A stretch of 64,000 nucleotides of DNA, from positions 1,054,001 to 1,118,000 of the forward strand of contig NZ_JAIVAR010000001.1 of the NCBI RefSeq assembly GCF_020171925.1, in the 5' to 3' direction. Positions 7,584-14,559 of this stretch are shown here, one piece after another (the stretch's first letter is position 1; each line of letters opens with the position of its first letter). The translations under genes were made by a program, and so were the position numbers. Origin of the DNA: Rossellomorea aquimaris (GTDB taxonomy: Bacteria > Bacillota > Bacilli > Bacillales > Bacillaceae_B). The notes under the pieces are model-generated. The model made no database searches and had not been told where the DNA came from. It was given only the letters and a program-made list of their open reading frames with translations.

Positions 7584-7635
7584 AGGTACGTCCCTCATCG
7601 CAGTAAAGCGTTACTGCAATGAGGGACGTACCTTC
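7584..7635. repeat. 52-bp near-perfect palindrome
   Basis: Arms of 16 bp (AAGGTACGTCCCTCAT / ATGAGGGACGTACCTT) enclose a second stem GCAGTAA / TTACTGC with loop AGCG; only one internal position is unpaired. It lies just after the stop of the gene at 7642 (minus) and upstream of the DMT gene. No strong T-run follows on either strand, so it looks like a repetitive extragenic palindrome rather than a standard terminator. Half copies occur at 5748 and 57896. Confidence 0.85.
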
Positions 7636-7641
7636 AACTGA

Positions 7642-8037
7642 TTATATGATGTAGGAAGTGATGGCTTTTATTTGTTTCTTTCCCGCGCTGACGAATTCTA
7701 TGGTGTGGCAGAAGTTCGTTTGACGACCGTCAGCAAACTTCTGAATCCCGTTTACCGCTGCTTCTTTCCCGTGAGTGATGATACCCCGGATTCCTAATTC
7801 GACCACTCGCCCCTGCTGTTCCACCATTTCGATGAATCCGGACTTTGTTTCTCTCCTGTTCCTTCCCGCCTCCGTCCAGCAAAAGGAATCCGAGAGATGT
7901 TTTTCGATAAAGCTAAGATCGTTAACCGTCATCGAAATCAGAAAATCGCGTAAGAACACTCTCTTCGGGGAATTGCCACAATCCGCTGGTGTAACGATGC
8001 TGACTTCCCCCACGTTCGGCTCTTCCATCTCTACCAT
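7642..8037 (-). CDS. NTF2/SnoaL-like (DUF4440-type) protein
   Basis: This 131-residue protein has an initial alpha helix (RDFLISMTVNDLSFIEKHLSDSFCWTEAG, split across about residues 29-58) followed by beta strands ending in CHTIEFVSAGKKQIKAITSY. This is the cone-shaped alpha+beta fold of NTF2-like proteins. No catalytic set can be assigned, and such proteins may bind small ligands or act as isomerases. The ribosome binding site is poor (a run of G before ATG), so the start could be codon 1 or codon 4. It appears to be a single gene. The fold call is moderate and the function unknown. Confidence 0.55.
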   Translation of the reverse strand: MVEMEEPNVGEVSIVTPADCGNSPKRVFLRDFLISMTVNDLSFIEKHLSDSFCWTEAGRNRRETKSGFIEMVEQQGRVVELGIRGIITHGKEAAVNGIQKFADGRQTNFCHTIEFVSAGKKQIKAITSYII

Positions 8038-8069
8038 CCCCCCCCTGTTCCAAGCCTATGAATCACTCA

Positions 8070-8438
8070 TCATAATTTCTCATCCACTTCTGACGTATCC
8101 ACATCATCGCCGAACCATTCCCTTACTTTGGCCTTTGCTTTCGCCTTCACTTCGTCATCAATATACATGGCGACTTGAAATAGTGCGACGCCGAGCGCTC
8201 CAAGGTCGTCTGTAAATCCGACACCCACCGCGAAATCCGGAACCAGGTCGGTCGGGAGGATGAAATAGCCGAGAGCCCCGATGATCACCATTTTTGCTTT
8301 CTTCGGAACATCGGGCTTCTGCAGGACATAATAAAGAAGCAGCGCGGTGTACACGACGGAATGCCCTGCCTTCGTACCAGCCTTCTTCAGTTTCCCCCAG
8401 AACTTTTCCTCTGAAAAATGCTTTTCCGTACCATCCAT
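8070..8438 (-). CDS. YkvA/DUF1232 family membrane protein
   Basis: This protein of about 122 residues carries the DUF1232 core: YYVLQKPDVPKKAKMVIIGA followed by LGYFILPTDLVPD and FTDDLGALGVALFQVAMYID. The P-x-D-L-x-P-D motif in the middle defines the family. One or two short hydrophobic segments suggest membrane association. AGGAGG lies seven bases before the ATG at 8438, and an upstream ATG at 8444 is too close to it. The role is unknown; family members occur across Bacillaceae. It is probably monocistronic. Confidence 0.85.
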   Translation of the reverse strand: MDGTEKHFSEEKFWGKLKKAGTKAGHSVVYTALLLYYVLQKPDVPKKAKMVIIGALGYFILPTDLVPDFAVGVGFTDDLGALGVALFQVAMYIDDEVKAKAKAKVREWFGDDVDTSEVDEKL

Positions 8439-8594
8439 GTTCATTCCTCCTCATCAATGAGAACATTCGTCCATCCCACTGTTTCTTTCTATTTTAAAAT
8501 TTTTCTGCTAAAGAAACAAATCCTAGATGGTTTACACCTCGGGACAATCGCCATCGGTTTCAACAAACCATCAAAAACAGCCAATCAAAACACT

Positions 8595-9053
8595 CTATTT
8601 CACCTTTGCCACACCAATGGCAAAATGGCTGAATAAAATATTTTCCACGGTTTCCCCTAAATCATCTTTACAGTCAACAATCACGATGATTTCTGAATGT
8701 TTTCCTTTAAGTTTTCTTCTTTTCTTCTTCATCACTTTCTCTGTGATCAGGCGAAGAACGAATCCCAAAACAAACCCCAAAAAAGCGCCGATCAACCCCC
8801 CGTATATCGGACCCCACGCAAGCTTGAATCCAATGCTTGCACCCAATACCGCAAACGCCGTTGAGAGGGCAGCACCGATATCAAATAACGATACTCCATC
8901 CGAACGATGCAGGTTATCGAATAACGTGCGTTCCTCCATACGGTTATCAAGTGGCACGATGTAGATGTCACCCCGCTTGACGCCCTTTTTTTCCAGGGTC
9001 GACACCGCCATTTCAATATAGATGTTATGTTCAAATGTAGAAAAAATCTGCAT
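8595..9053 (-). CDS. Glycine-rich two-helix membrane protein, unknown function
   Basis: This 152-residue protein has an N-terminal soluble part (about residues 1-50, VSTLEKKGVKRGDIYIVPLD), then a glycine-rich hydrophobic region (about 55-105, FDIGAALSTAFAVLGASIG and GLIGAFLGFVLGFVLRLI). That region looks like a glycine-zipper double helix and is followed by a very basic stretch (KKKRRKLKGK) and a C-terminal soluble domain. The start lies four bases downstream of the stop of the 9057-9842 gene, so the two are cotranscribed. The layout resembles general-stress GsiB/YflT-type membrane-tethered proteins, but I cannot assign a family. Confidence 0.6.
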   Translation of the reverse strand: MQIFSTFEHNIYIEMAVSTLEKKGVKRGDIYIVPLDNRMEERTLFDNLHRSDGVSLFDIGAALSTAFAVLGASIGFKLAWGPIYGGLIGAFLGFVLGFVLRLITEKVMKKKRRKLKGKHSEIIVIVDCKDDLGETVENILFSHFAIGVAKVK

Positions 9054-9056
9054 GGC

Positions 9057-9842
9057 TTACACCTTACCCTTTTTAACGATCCGAAAAGAGGATGATTGAT
9101 AATGTTTCTTAAAGAAGGATCTCTGTTCTTTTTCAAACAATTTGTTGTTTTCGACGGTGTTGATATAAGAGTCATACACCGAGAATCCGTAGAGTGATGG
9201 AAAGAACAAAAACCACTCAGGTCTCAGAACGGATGTGGATTTTTCAATCTCACCGAGAAACACAAGCGTAATGGCTTCAAGTCCATGTGAATAATAGAAA
9301 AACACGACGGTCCAGACAATGACGAAGAACGCCGTCACAATCCGGTGTATGTATAATTGACCGAGTCCAGGCATGAACAGTGACCACACCACTGCCATGA
9401 GCGGATTCCGTTGATCCAAATAATTGATTTCGAGGGCTCCGATGCTGAAGCTGTTGAATTTATGTTCCTCCCTCTCTGCCAGGACGGACACTTTATTCAA
9501 GTCGACTGTCGTACGGTAACTATCCCAGATCGCAAAAATGTAAACCGGTATATAAATCAAGAGCCACTGTGTATCCAATACCTCTTTTGCCTTGTCGATG
9601 TCACCTTGAAAAGAGTGGATCATCGCGGTATTCAGATTTGATTGGATATTGACGACCACTTCCCAAATGAACAAAACAAACCCACGTAAATATTTCGATA
9701 ACAATAGGTGGCCGAACCCTGGAAAGGCGGCACTCCACCAAGCCACGATATAAGGATTCCGCAGATGGATCTGGGTGGTTCCAAGCAGGCTCACATGTGC
9801 CCGATATCTTCTGGCGGTATTATCATTTTTGTAATTATCCAT
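9057..9842 (-). CDS. Membrane protein with two TM2-like repeats
   Basis: This 261-residue protein is built from an internal duplication. Residues about 29-63 (NPYIVAWWSAAFPGFGHLLL then SKYLRGFVLFIWEVV) and about 145-180 (NPLMAVVWSLFMPGLGQLYI then HRIVTAFFVIVWTVV) are the same P-G-hydrophobic-G-Q/H-L-Y pattern seen in TM2 domains. Each is followed by a loop and another helix ending in a WDSYRTTVDLNK- or YDSYINTVENNK-like motif. It is a membrane protein of unknown role, first in a two-gene unit with the gene at 8595. Similar duplicated proteins occur in spore formers, but a sporulation role is not shown here. Confidence 0.65.
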   Translation of the reverse strand: MDNYKNDNTARRYRAHVSLLGTTQIHLRNPYIVAWWSAAFPGFGHLLLSKYLRGFVLFIWEVVVNIQSNLNTAMIHSFQGDIDKAKEVLDTQWLLIYIPVYIFAIWDSYRTTVDLNKVSVLAEREEHKFNSFSIGALEINYLDQRNPLMAVVWSLFMPGLGQLYIHRIVTAFFVIVWTVVFFYYSHGLEAITLVFLGEIEKSTSVLRPEWFLFFPSLYGFSVYDSYINTVENNKLFEKEQRSFFKKHYQSSSFRIVKKGKV

Positions 9843-9948
9843 GATTCTCCCCTGATTCGTTTTTTACATTAATCCCCAAGAACAGAGTAACTTATACTAT
9901 TAAGCCCCTTGTAGATGGGGGAGGAGTAACATGGCGTTCACAAAAAAA

Positions 9949-9976
9949 CGAGTATGGCATAACCGCACCATACTCG
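9949..9976 (-). terminator. Rho-independent terminator after the DCC gene
   Basis: CGAGTATGG / CCATACTCG forms a 9-bp stem with a 10-base loop. On the minus strand it is followed by seven T residues. It lies 8 bases past the stop of the gene at 9985. Confidence 0.82.
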
Positions 9977-9984
9977 CATCCTCT

Positions 9985-10377
9985 CTACAATTCAATGAAT
10001 CTGTCCTTTGTTTCCTTAGACGGCATCATACAGGAGTCCTTCTTACCGAACCACTTATATCGGTTCTTCGCCACCCACTGATACAGCCTGTCCCTGATCG
10101 GCCTTGGAATCACCAGCATGACCGTAAAAGCTTTCCACGGCCACTTTAACCCTGAAGCAACTCTGAGAGCGGCAGTGGATTCAACGTATGCCCTCCCGTC
10201 CTTGATCAAGACAATGCTGTCAGTCGAAGCCTGTATTCCGTGCTCTCTCCTTAACCTCTCCCCTGCATTGCTTTGCAGCGAGGCGAATCGAAAGTTTCCC
10301 TTTGGGTCCCTTTCTATGATGAATTGAACCGCATGGCTGCATAAATTACATACCCCGTCGAATAAAATGATGCTCAC
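9985..10377 (-). CDS. Thiol-disulfide oxidoreductase DCC family protein (DUF393, YuxK-like)
   Basis: This protein of about 130 residues opens with the DCC signature DGVCNLC (residues 7-13), a CxxC site in a thioredoxin-like fold, followed by FIIERDPKGNFRFASLQS. The C-terminal half contains a short conserved basic stretch (RDRLYQWVAKNRYKWFGKKDSC). The GTG start at 10377 is chosen because AGGAGG lies seven bases upstream, while the longer frame begins inside the neighbouring gene's tail. It lies just downstream of the histidine phosphatase gene and ends at a strong terminator. The redox partner is unknown. Confidence 0.86.
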   Translation of the reverse strand: MSIILFDGVCNLCSHAVQFIIERDPKGNFRFASLQSNAGERLRREHGIQASTDSIVLIKDGRAYVESTAALRVASGLKWPWKAFTVMLVIPRPIRDRLYQWVAKNRYKWFGKKDSCMMPSKETKDRFIEL

Positions 10378-10408
10378 TGACTTTCCTCCTGTTTCATGTC
10401 CCACCAGA

Positions 10409-10990
10409 CTACCCCTTGGTCTCCACCAGGTGGTCCGTCACATTATAGTCATGCACGTTCCATCCCTCATCCTCGAAGCTCAGGTTGGTCAAGCATCCGT
10501 TGAAGAGGCGGAACTCCTCGAGCTTATCCCCATCCACATGATAGCGATTGATCATCGCGTGAATGACGGCACCGTGTGAGACGAGTAACACCTTCTTCCC
10601 AGGGAACTGTTTAAGGATCTGCTGCAATCCATCTTCGATCCGATCATGAAGCTCCTCCCTGGTCTCCATGCCAGGAAATTGGAAACCGGGATATTTCTCC
10701 TCCCGTGCTTCCCTTGTCATTCCTTCCCCTTCACCGAATGAGCGTTCCTTGAACTGATCCATCTCCAAGAGCGGAAGTCCCAAGGATTCGTTGATGATTT
10801 CAGCAGTTTCCTTTGCTCGCTTCAAAGAAGTCGTCACAACCACATCCCAGTCCATATCCTTCAGGAACTCCCTGCATTCCCCAGCTTGCTTGCGGCCGGT
10901 TTCATTCAGCGGGATGTCCGTCTGCCCTTGAAGCTTGCCCTTAAGATTCCAATCGGTCTGGCCGTGACGGACGATACAAATATGTGCCAT
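10409..10990 (-). CDS. Histidine phosphatase family protein (PhoE/YhfR-like)
   Basis: This 193-residue cytoplasmic phosphatase of the phosphoglycerate mutase superfamily has the phosphohistidine motif RHGQT at residues 8-12 (H9) and the second histidine in LLVSHGAVIHAMINRY near residue 150. It also has the conserved LKRAKETAEII and FGEGEGMT segments. The start at 10990 follows GGAG at normal distance, and codons further upstream belong to the non-coding leader. The substrate cannot be told; relatives include broad-specificity phosphatases and YhfR. It is followed within 32 bases by the DCC-family gene and may be cotranscribed with it. Confidence 0.88.
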   Translation of the reverse strand: MAHICIVRHGQTDWNLKGKLQGQTDIPLNETGRKQAGECREFLKDMDWDVVVTTSLKRAKETAEIINESLGLPLLEMDQFKERSFGEGEGMTREAREEKYPGFQFPGMETREELHDRIEDGLQQILKQFPGKKVLLVSHGAVIHAMINRYHVDGDKLEEFRLFNGCLTNLSFEDEGWNVHDYNVTDHLVETKG

Positions 10991-11137
10991 TTCTTCTCCT
11001 ACCCTTCTCCAATACTCGTTTTCTATGATTTTATCACAAACCCGCGACCGTATGATGGGTACTATCACCATTTCTCAGGAAATGTTTCGTTTTCAAGAGA
11101 ATGGGAAAATAGGTAGAAAGGAGGTTGGTTCACGATT

Positions 11138-11332
11138 ATGAGACCAATTGTCGATCACGATCAAAAAGGAAATGAGATAAAGGATATCTTTGAAAATGCC
11201 CTTCACCGTGACTTATCGGAAGAAGAGGATCATCTCATCACCAACTGGGTGCAAGGCTTCAATCGAGAGGAAAGGGCCACCATCATCAACATGATGAAAG
11301 AACTGATCAATCAACATAAACGCCATGACTGA
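11138..11332 (+). CDS. Small acidic helical protein, unknown
   Basis: This 64-residue soluble protein is predicted to be mostly helical (DIFENALHRDLSEEEDHLIT then NWVQGFNREERATIINMMKE). An AAAGGAGGT ribosome binding site lies 13 bases upstream of the ATG, somewhat far; an ATT codon one triplet earlier is a possible alternative. It is a single gene closed by the terminator at 11345-11385. Codon use and the strong binding site argue for a real gene. I do not recognise the family; its size and pattern fit small Bacillus proteins that bind partners. Confidence 0.65.
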   Translation: MRPIVDHDQKGNEIKDIFENALHRDLSEEEDHLITNWVQGFNREERATIINMMKELINQHKRHD

Positions 11333-11344
11333 AGTCGTCTTTTC

Positions 11345-11385
11345 AAACCGAATGCCGCCCCCTTGTTGGGGGCGGCATTCGGTTT
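11345..11385. terminator. Strong bidirectional terminator
   Basis: A perfect 18-bp GC-rich stem (AAACCGAATGCCGCCCCC and its complement) with loop TTGTT serves the convergent genes at 11138 and 11385. Its last base coincides with the stop codon region of the minus-strand gene. Confidence 0.88.
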
Positions 11386-12023
11386 CAACTCAATATAATC
11401 CCCGGGCTATCACCTATATCATCTGCAACAACCGCTTTGCCCCTTATGACCGAACCAGGTTCTAGCCGCGATTGCATCGAAGGATTGCCTGGATAGGTTT
11501 TCCCGTCATATCTAAGCTGTGCAAAGAATGGCTCGATGCCCCCGCCATACACATTCATGATGATGTCATGATATCCATTCGTCTTGTTGTCGCTGATGAT
11601 GACGGGATTATTGACGAGACTGAATCTTGACACCAACACATAGTCCCCTCTTTTCTCCTTGAATATAGCAGCACTGCAGCCCCCGGTCCCGCACAAATAG
11701 GAACCGACGATGTACACAAAGAGTTCCAACCTTCCATCTCCATCCAGGTCGATTCGGTTATAGTAATACTTTATTCCATTTGTATTCTGATCTAACTGAA
11801 ATTCCCTTATCAAAGCTTTCTCAAGCACCCTGTCCCGTTTGGTTTCCGAGCACATGTATTCCAACGCTGACCAATCAATATTTTGTTTATTAACGAAAGT
11901 TGCATACTTACAGCTTCGCCTTTTATGATTCGCTAGTTTTTCTTTACGCTTCCTCCATTTTGCTTTTACAAAAGAGGGAAGTGTCAATCCTATGAACTGT
12001 TTAAGGTCCCTTCGTTTCCTCAT
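11385..12023 (-). CDS. Conserved hypothetical protein with an FG-GAP-like DGDGxxE segment
   Basis: This 212-residue protein has an N-terminal part of about 60 residues that is unusually basic (RKRRDLKQF, KAKWRKRKEKLANHKRR) and lacks a signal peptide. From about residue 65 it reads as a compact domain: YYNRIDLDGDGRLELFVYIV (an Asp-rich calcium-type loop), then SYLCGTGGCSAAIFKE (two nearby cysteines), then ISDNKTNGYHDIIMNVYGGG. Such domains are normally extracytoplasmic in proteins that measure or bind, so the basic, signal-less N-terminus is odd. It might be a divergent lead-in or a cytoplasmic relative. The function is unknown. Confidence 0.6.
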   Translation of the reverse strand: MRKRRDLKQFIGLTLPSFVKAKWRKRKEKLANHKRRSCKYATFVNKQNIDWSALEYMCSETKRDRVLEKALIREFQLDQNTNGIKYYYNRIDLDGDGRLELFVYIVGSYLCGTGGCSAAIFKEKRGDYVLVSRFSLVNNPVIISDNKTNGYHDIIMNVYGGGIEPFFAQLRYDGKTYPGNPSMQSRLEPGSVIRGKAVVADDIGDSPGIILS

Positions 12024-12180
12024 ATCGTAAACCCCCTGCCGATGTTTGAAGCATTATATGAAAGGGTGCTTACTCATATGAAACGTAAACATAAAAAAAC
12101 GAGCATAAAATCGTCCTGATTTCATACTCGTCTTCCAATTACGCTCTATTGTTTAACTGGTTTAATGTGTTAGTGAAAAA

Positions 12181-12294
12181 TTACAAATCATCCGTCTGGT
12201 CCAACAATCGGTCGATATCGAATCGATAAATCGGTGTTTTGATTTCTTCTTGTGCAAGTTCTGCGGTATCTTCCAGTATTTTATCAATATTCAT
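12181..12294 (-). CDS. 37-residue small protein
   Basis: ATG at 12294 is preceded by GGGGAGG ten bases upstream and opens a 37-codon frame: MNIDKILEDTAELAQEEIKT followed by PIYRFDIDRLLDQTDDL. The product is acidic and amphipathic helical, with no membrane segment. Good ribosome binding, sensible codon use and isolation in a 400-base gap support it. It has no recognised family. An imperfect inverted repeat ATGACATTATTCGTCAT lies about 60 bases upstream and could be an operator. Confidence 0.5.
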   Translation of the reverse strand: MNIDKILEDTAELAQEEIKTPIYRFDIDRLLDQTDDL

Positions 12295-12425
12295 ACTTAA
12301 AGTACCTCCCCTGTTGATAAAAATGGTCGTGACAATGACCTGTTATGACATTATTCGTCATGTGACGATCATTTTATGGGGGTACTTTGCAAAAAAAATC
12401 AAAAACTCCACCCATCGAGCGGAAA

Positions 12426-12896
12426 TTATGTTGATGCCACCTCTACGAACTTACGACGATATTCCTCCACCATTTCCCGATGACTTCCAACCATATTCTC
12501 CGGGAGTTCTTCAAGCGGATGAAACATCAGCATATATGATTCTGTTTGATCCGCCTTCATTTCACCATGGTACTCATCCGTGAAATAGACGGTCGCAACC
12601 ACGTAGAACTCGTCCCCATTCTCCGCTTTGATATATTGATCACTCCCGGAATACACATTCATCAGATGAAGTTCACCCAATTCGAGGCGTGTTTCCTCCC
12701 ATACCTCTCTCCGCGCCGTCTCTTCCGTCGATTCAGCCAATTCCATCAAGCCGCCGGGCAGTCCCCATTTTCCGTTCGGGAACCTCCGTTGCTGCAAAAG
12801 GACGTTTCCTTTGCCGTCAAGGATGATGACGACGGCCCCCGGAAGGATGACCGGACGCGTTCCGACCAGCTCCCTCAGTTCTTGTATGTACCCCAT
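12426..12896 (-). CDS. NUDIX hydrolase
   Basis: This 156-residue hydrolase has the Nudix box (G-x5-E-x7-R-E-V-x-E-E-T) at about residues 42-64: GGLMELAESTEETARREVWE then ETRLELGEL. It lies between two beta sheets typical of ADP-ribose/NTP pyrophosphatases. The N-terminus (GAVVIILDGKGNVLLQQRR) and the WGLPGG lead-in are standard. The start at 12896 follows AAAGGAGATACATT; the longer frame runs through the terminator of the upstream gene. Members hydrolyse nucleoside diphosphates linked to another moiety. The substrate cannot be read from the sequence. Confidence 0.9.
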   Translation of the reverse strand: MGYIQELRELVGTRPVILPGAVVIILDGKGNVLLQQRRFPNGKWGLPGGLMELAESTEETARREVWEETRLELGELHLMNVYSGSDQYIKAENGDEFYVVATVYFTDEYHGEMKADQTESYMLMFHPLEELPENMVGSHREMVEEYRRKFVEVAST

Positions 12897-12924
12897 AATG
12901 TATCTCCTTTCCTTATAAAAAAAC

Positions 12925-12956
12925 AAAACCCAACAAGCTATGTGCTTCATTGGGTT
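12925..12956 (-). terminator. Rho-independent terminator
   Basis: AACCCAA / TTGGGTT with an inner AAGC / GCTT pairing is followed on the minus strand by TTGTTTTTTT. It ends the gene at 12967-13197. Confidence 0.75.
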
Positions 12957-12966
12957 CCATCGTTCG

Positions 12967-13197
12967 TTACATCTTATCCTCATAGGACTCTGCCGTTGGT
13001 GTTTTTTGACGAGCATCCAGCCGTTCGATTGCTTGGATGAGCTTGCGGTCACTTTCCGTTTTATGCTTCATGAAGCTCATCGCCTTAAAGATGAACACAA
13101 TCGTCAAGACGACCACAAATAATGCAACGCCGATATACAATACACCAAATAGTCCAAAGAAGATGCCTAGACCTTCCATACCCATTTCTTGTTCCAT
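12967..13197 (-). CDS. Single-pass small membrane protein, unknown
   Basis: This 76-residue protein has a short N-terminal acidic stretch (MEQEMGMEGLG), one long hydrophobic helix (about residues 11-42, FFGLFGVLYIGVALFVVVLT), then a basic and charged helical tail (KHKTESDRKLIQAIERLDAR). A good ribosome binding site (GGAGGTGGAGAGG) precedes the start. The layout suggests a membrane-anchored helical peptide that could bind a partner or regulate one. It is probably monocistronic, between terminators. I do not recognise a family. Confidence 0.65.
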   Translation of the reverse strand: MEQEMGMEGLGIFFGLFGVLYIGVALFVVVLTIVFIFKAMSFMKHKTESDRKLIQAIERLDARQKTPTAESYEDKM

Positions 13198-13246
13198 TTC
13201 CTCTCCACCTCCAACAGGAATATCCCTAACAGTTTACCATAAATTT

Positions 13247-13576
13247 CTATGACGGCACGTGACAAACTTCAAATGGGTTGCCGTCGGGGTCCGTGAATTG
13301 GAAGTATGTGACCCCTTCATCCGTCAAAACAGGGCCGGCTTCCACTTCTCGATCAAGCAATTTCAACCGGGTCTCCTCCAGTGCTTCGGAGAAAAGAATG
13401 GTCGTTGTAGAGGAGGGACGGACCTCGCCTTCCCCGACGGTGATCGGTGTCTCGCCTGTTCCGACCTTGAAAACGGAATAATGACTGGCCGTATAGATCT
13501 CCTCAAGCTCCAGCACTTCCTTATACCACTGTTTTGCTTCTTCCAAACAACGAACGCTTATATGTATCGTATCCAC
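13247..13576 (-). CDS. VOC superfamily protein (glyoxalase/bleomycin resistance fold)
   Basis: This 109-residue protein has the paired beta-alpha-beta-beta-beta arrangement of the vicinal oxygen chelate fold. The N-terminus HISVRCLEEAKQWYKEVLEL (residues 5-24) places the first metal-ligand-type histidine, and the C-terminus YFQFTDPDGNPFEVCHVPS has the conserved DPDGNP-x-E. Such proteins are dioxygenases, lyases or resistance-binding proteins; the specific reaction is not readable. The gene follows the PTH2-type gene at 13614 and may share its transcript. Confidence 0.85.
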   Translation of the reverse strand: MDTIHISVRCLEEAKQWYKEVLELEEIYTASHYSVFKVGTGETPITVGEGEVRPSSTTTILFSEALEETRLKLLDREVEAGPVLTDEGVTYFQFTDPDGNPFEVCHVPS

Positions 13577-13613
13577 TTTTGAAAACAGTTTCTCTCATCC
13601 TTTCCTGAAGTGC

Positions 13614-13979
13614 TCAGTTTTTCAATAATGTCAAATGTCCCACGAGCTCCTTTGCTTCCCATTTCTCCATCGGAGGCAGCGCGACAACGGTGAGCGATCC
13701 TTTCTGAATCTCGGTCAACCCACTGTCCCGAATACTGAAGAATCCATTCCCTTCCAGTTTTTCAAGCTCTGCCTGATTGGCTTTCAGCACGATTTTTTTC
13801 ATACCCGTCTTTAGCCACTCGACGAAATCGGCCTGACGGTCCTGAAACGATGTCTTGGTCGATACCAACTCGATTGTACTGAGCGTCGCGGCATGAGCCA
13901 CTTGTGCGGCCGTCTTCCCTTTTGTCATATTCAATTCTTTGTTCACGACAAAATATTGGACCAGGTCCCTGTTTGTCAT
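13614..13979 (-). CDS. PTH2-family peptidyl-tRNA hydrolase-like protein
   Basis: This 121-residue protein carries the hallmark of the archaeal/eukaryotic-type peptidyl-tRNA hydrolase 2 family: KGKTAAQVAHA at residues 20-30, with the catalytic lysine and the adjacent glutamine and histidine, then KKIVLKANQAELEKL and IRDSGLTEIQKGSLTVVALP. The family cleaves peptidyl- or N-substituted aminoacyl-tRNA. Bacilli already have the bacterial-type Pth (spoVC), so a PTH2 homologue here is an accessory activity, perhaps acting on a different charged tRNA. The end (KWEAKELVGHLTLLKN) is a family-typical tail. Function is inferred by family. Confidence 0.85.
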   Translation of the reverse strand: MTNRDLVQYFVVNKELNMTKGKTAAQVAHAATLSTIELVSTKTSFQDRQADFVEWLKTGMKKIVLKANQAELEKLEGNGFFSIRDSGLTEIQKGSLTVVALPPMEKWEAKELVGHLTLLKN

Positions 13980-14044
13980 CAGGTCTCCCTCCCTTCACAA
14001 ATTTCACTATCCTAATAGTATCGTGTTTAACCCCAAATTGGAAA

Positions 14045-14371
14045 TTACTTTCTCCTGATTTTTATCAACTGTTCTCCTTGAACCGTCACCTTGACTCTCT
14101 CACCGACAAGATAGTCTGTGTAACGGTCACAATCGACATCATAAACAACCGGTTTCTTGCTATTGAATTTAATGGCACACCCTTCTCCTTTGATTTTCTC
14201 CTTTGTCTTGATCCCTGTAGCTGTCCCATCATCAGCTTGAGGATAATATTTCTCCTCGATCGTCATCCATTTTTCAATCCTCACTTTTGTTGCTTCTTTA
14301 TAGAAAAGCAAGCAAACGAACCCTACTAACAAAGAACACAATACCAAGACCTTGATTTTCACTTTCCCCAT
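14045..14371 (-). CDS. Membrane-anchored extracytoplasmic protein, unknown
   Basis: This 108-residue protein has an N-terminal hydrophobic anchor (about residues 6-25, IKVLVLCSLLVGFVCLLFYK). The rest is an extracytoplasmic beta-rich domain with two cysteines (GEGCAIKFNSKKPVVYDVDC), which could form a disulfide outside the membrane. The C-terminus is basic (GEQLIKIRRK). I do not recognise a family. It is a single gene, divergent from the tetR-smr unit. Confidence 0.65.
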   Translation of the reverse strand: MGKVKIKVLVLCSLLVGFVCLLFYKEATKVRIEKWMTIEEKYYPQADDGTATGIKTKEKIKGEGCAIKFNSKKPVVYDVDCDRYTDYLVGERVKVTVQGEQLIKIRRK

Positions 14372-14484
14372 TCTTCTCTCCCGGCCTTTCCTTATATCGT
14401 TATGGTGCTCTTACGAGAAAAACAACAGAGCCATTATATGAAGGACCGGAAGAAAGTATGACAGACCAGCGTGGAAGAGATGGG

Positions 14485-14532
14485 TTGCAAAAGAAATCGT
14501 ACGGATTTATAATTAAACTAACGAACGTTAGT
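14485..14532 (+). promoter_or_regulatory. Sigma-A promoter and palindromic operator of the tetR-smr operon
   Basis: TTGCAA (14485-14490) and TATAAT (14508-14513) are separated by 17 bases, a near-consensus sigma-A promoter. Directly over the expected start lies the palindrome ACTAACGAACGTTAGT (14517-14532, arms of 7 bases). This is the usual kind of TetR operator and suggests autorepression. Confidence 0.85.
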
Positions 14533-14559
14533 TAGTATGAATGGCGAGGTGAACACACC

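Noticed and set aside
9931-10149. Plus-strand frame of 72 codons with a strong GGGGGAGGAG site
   Set aside because: It overlaps the DCC oxidoreductase gene in antisense and crosses its terminator; the product has no recognisable pattern.
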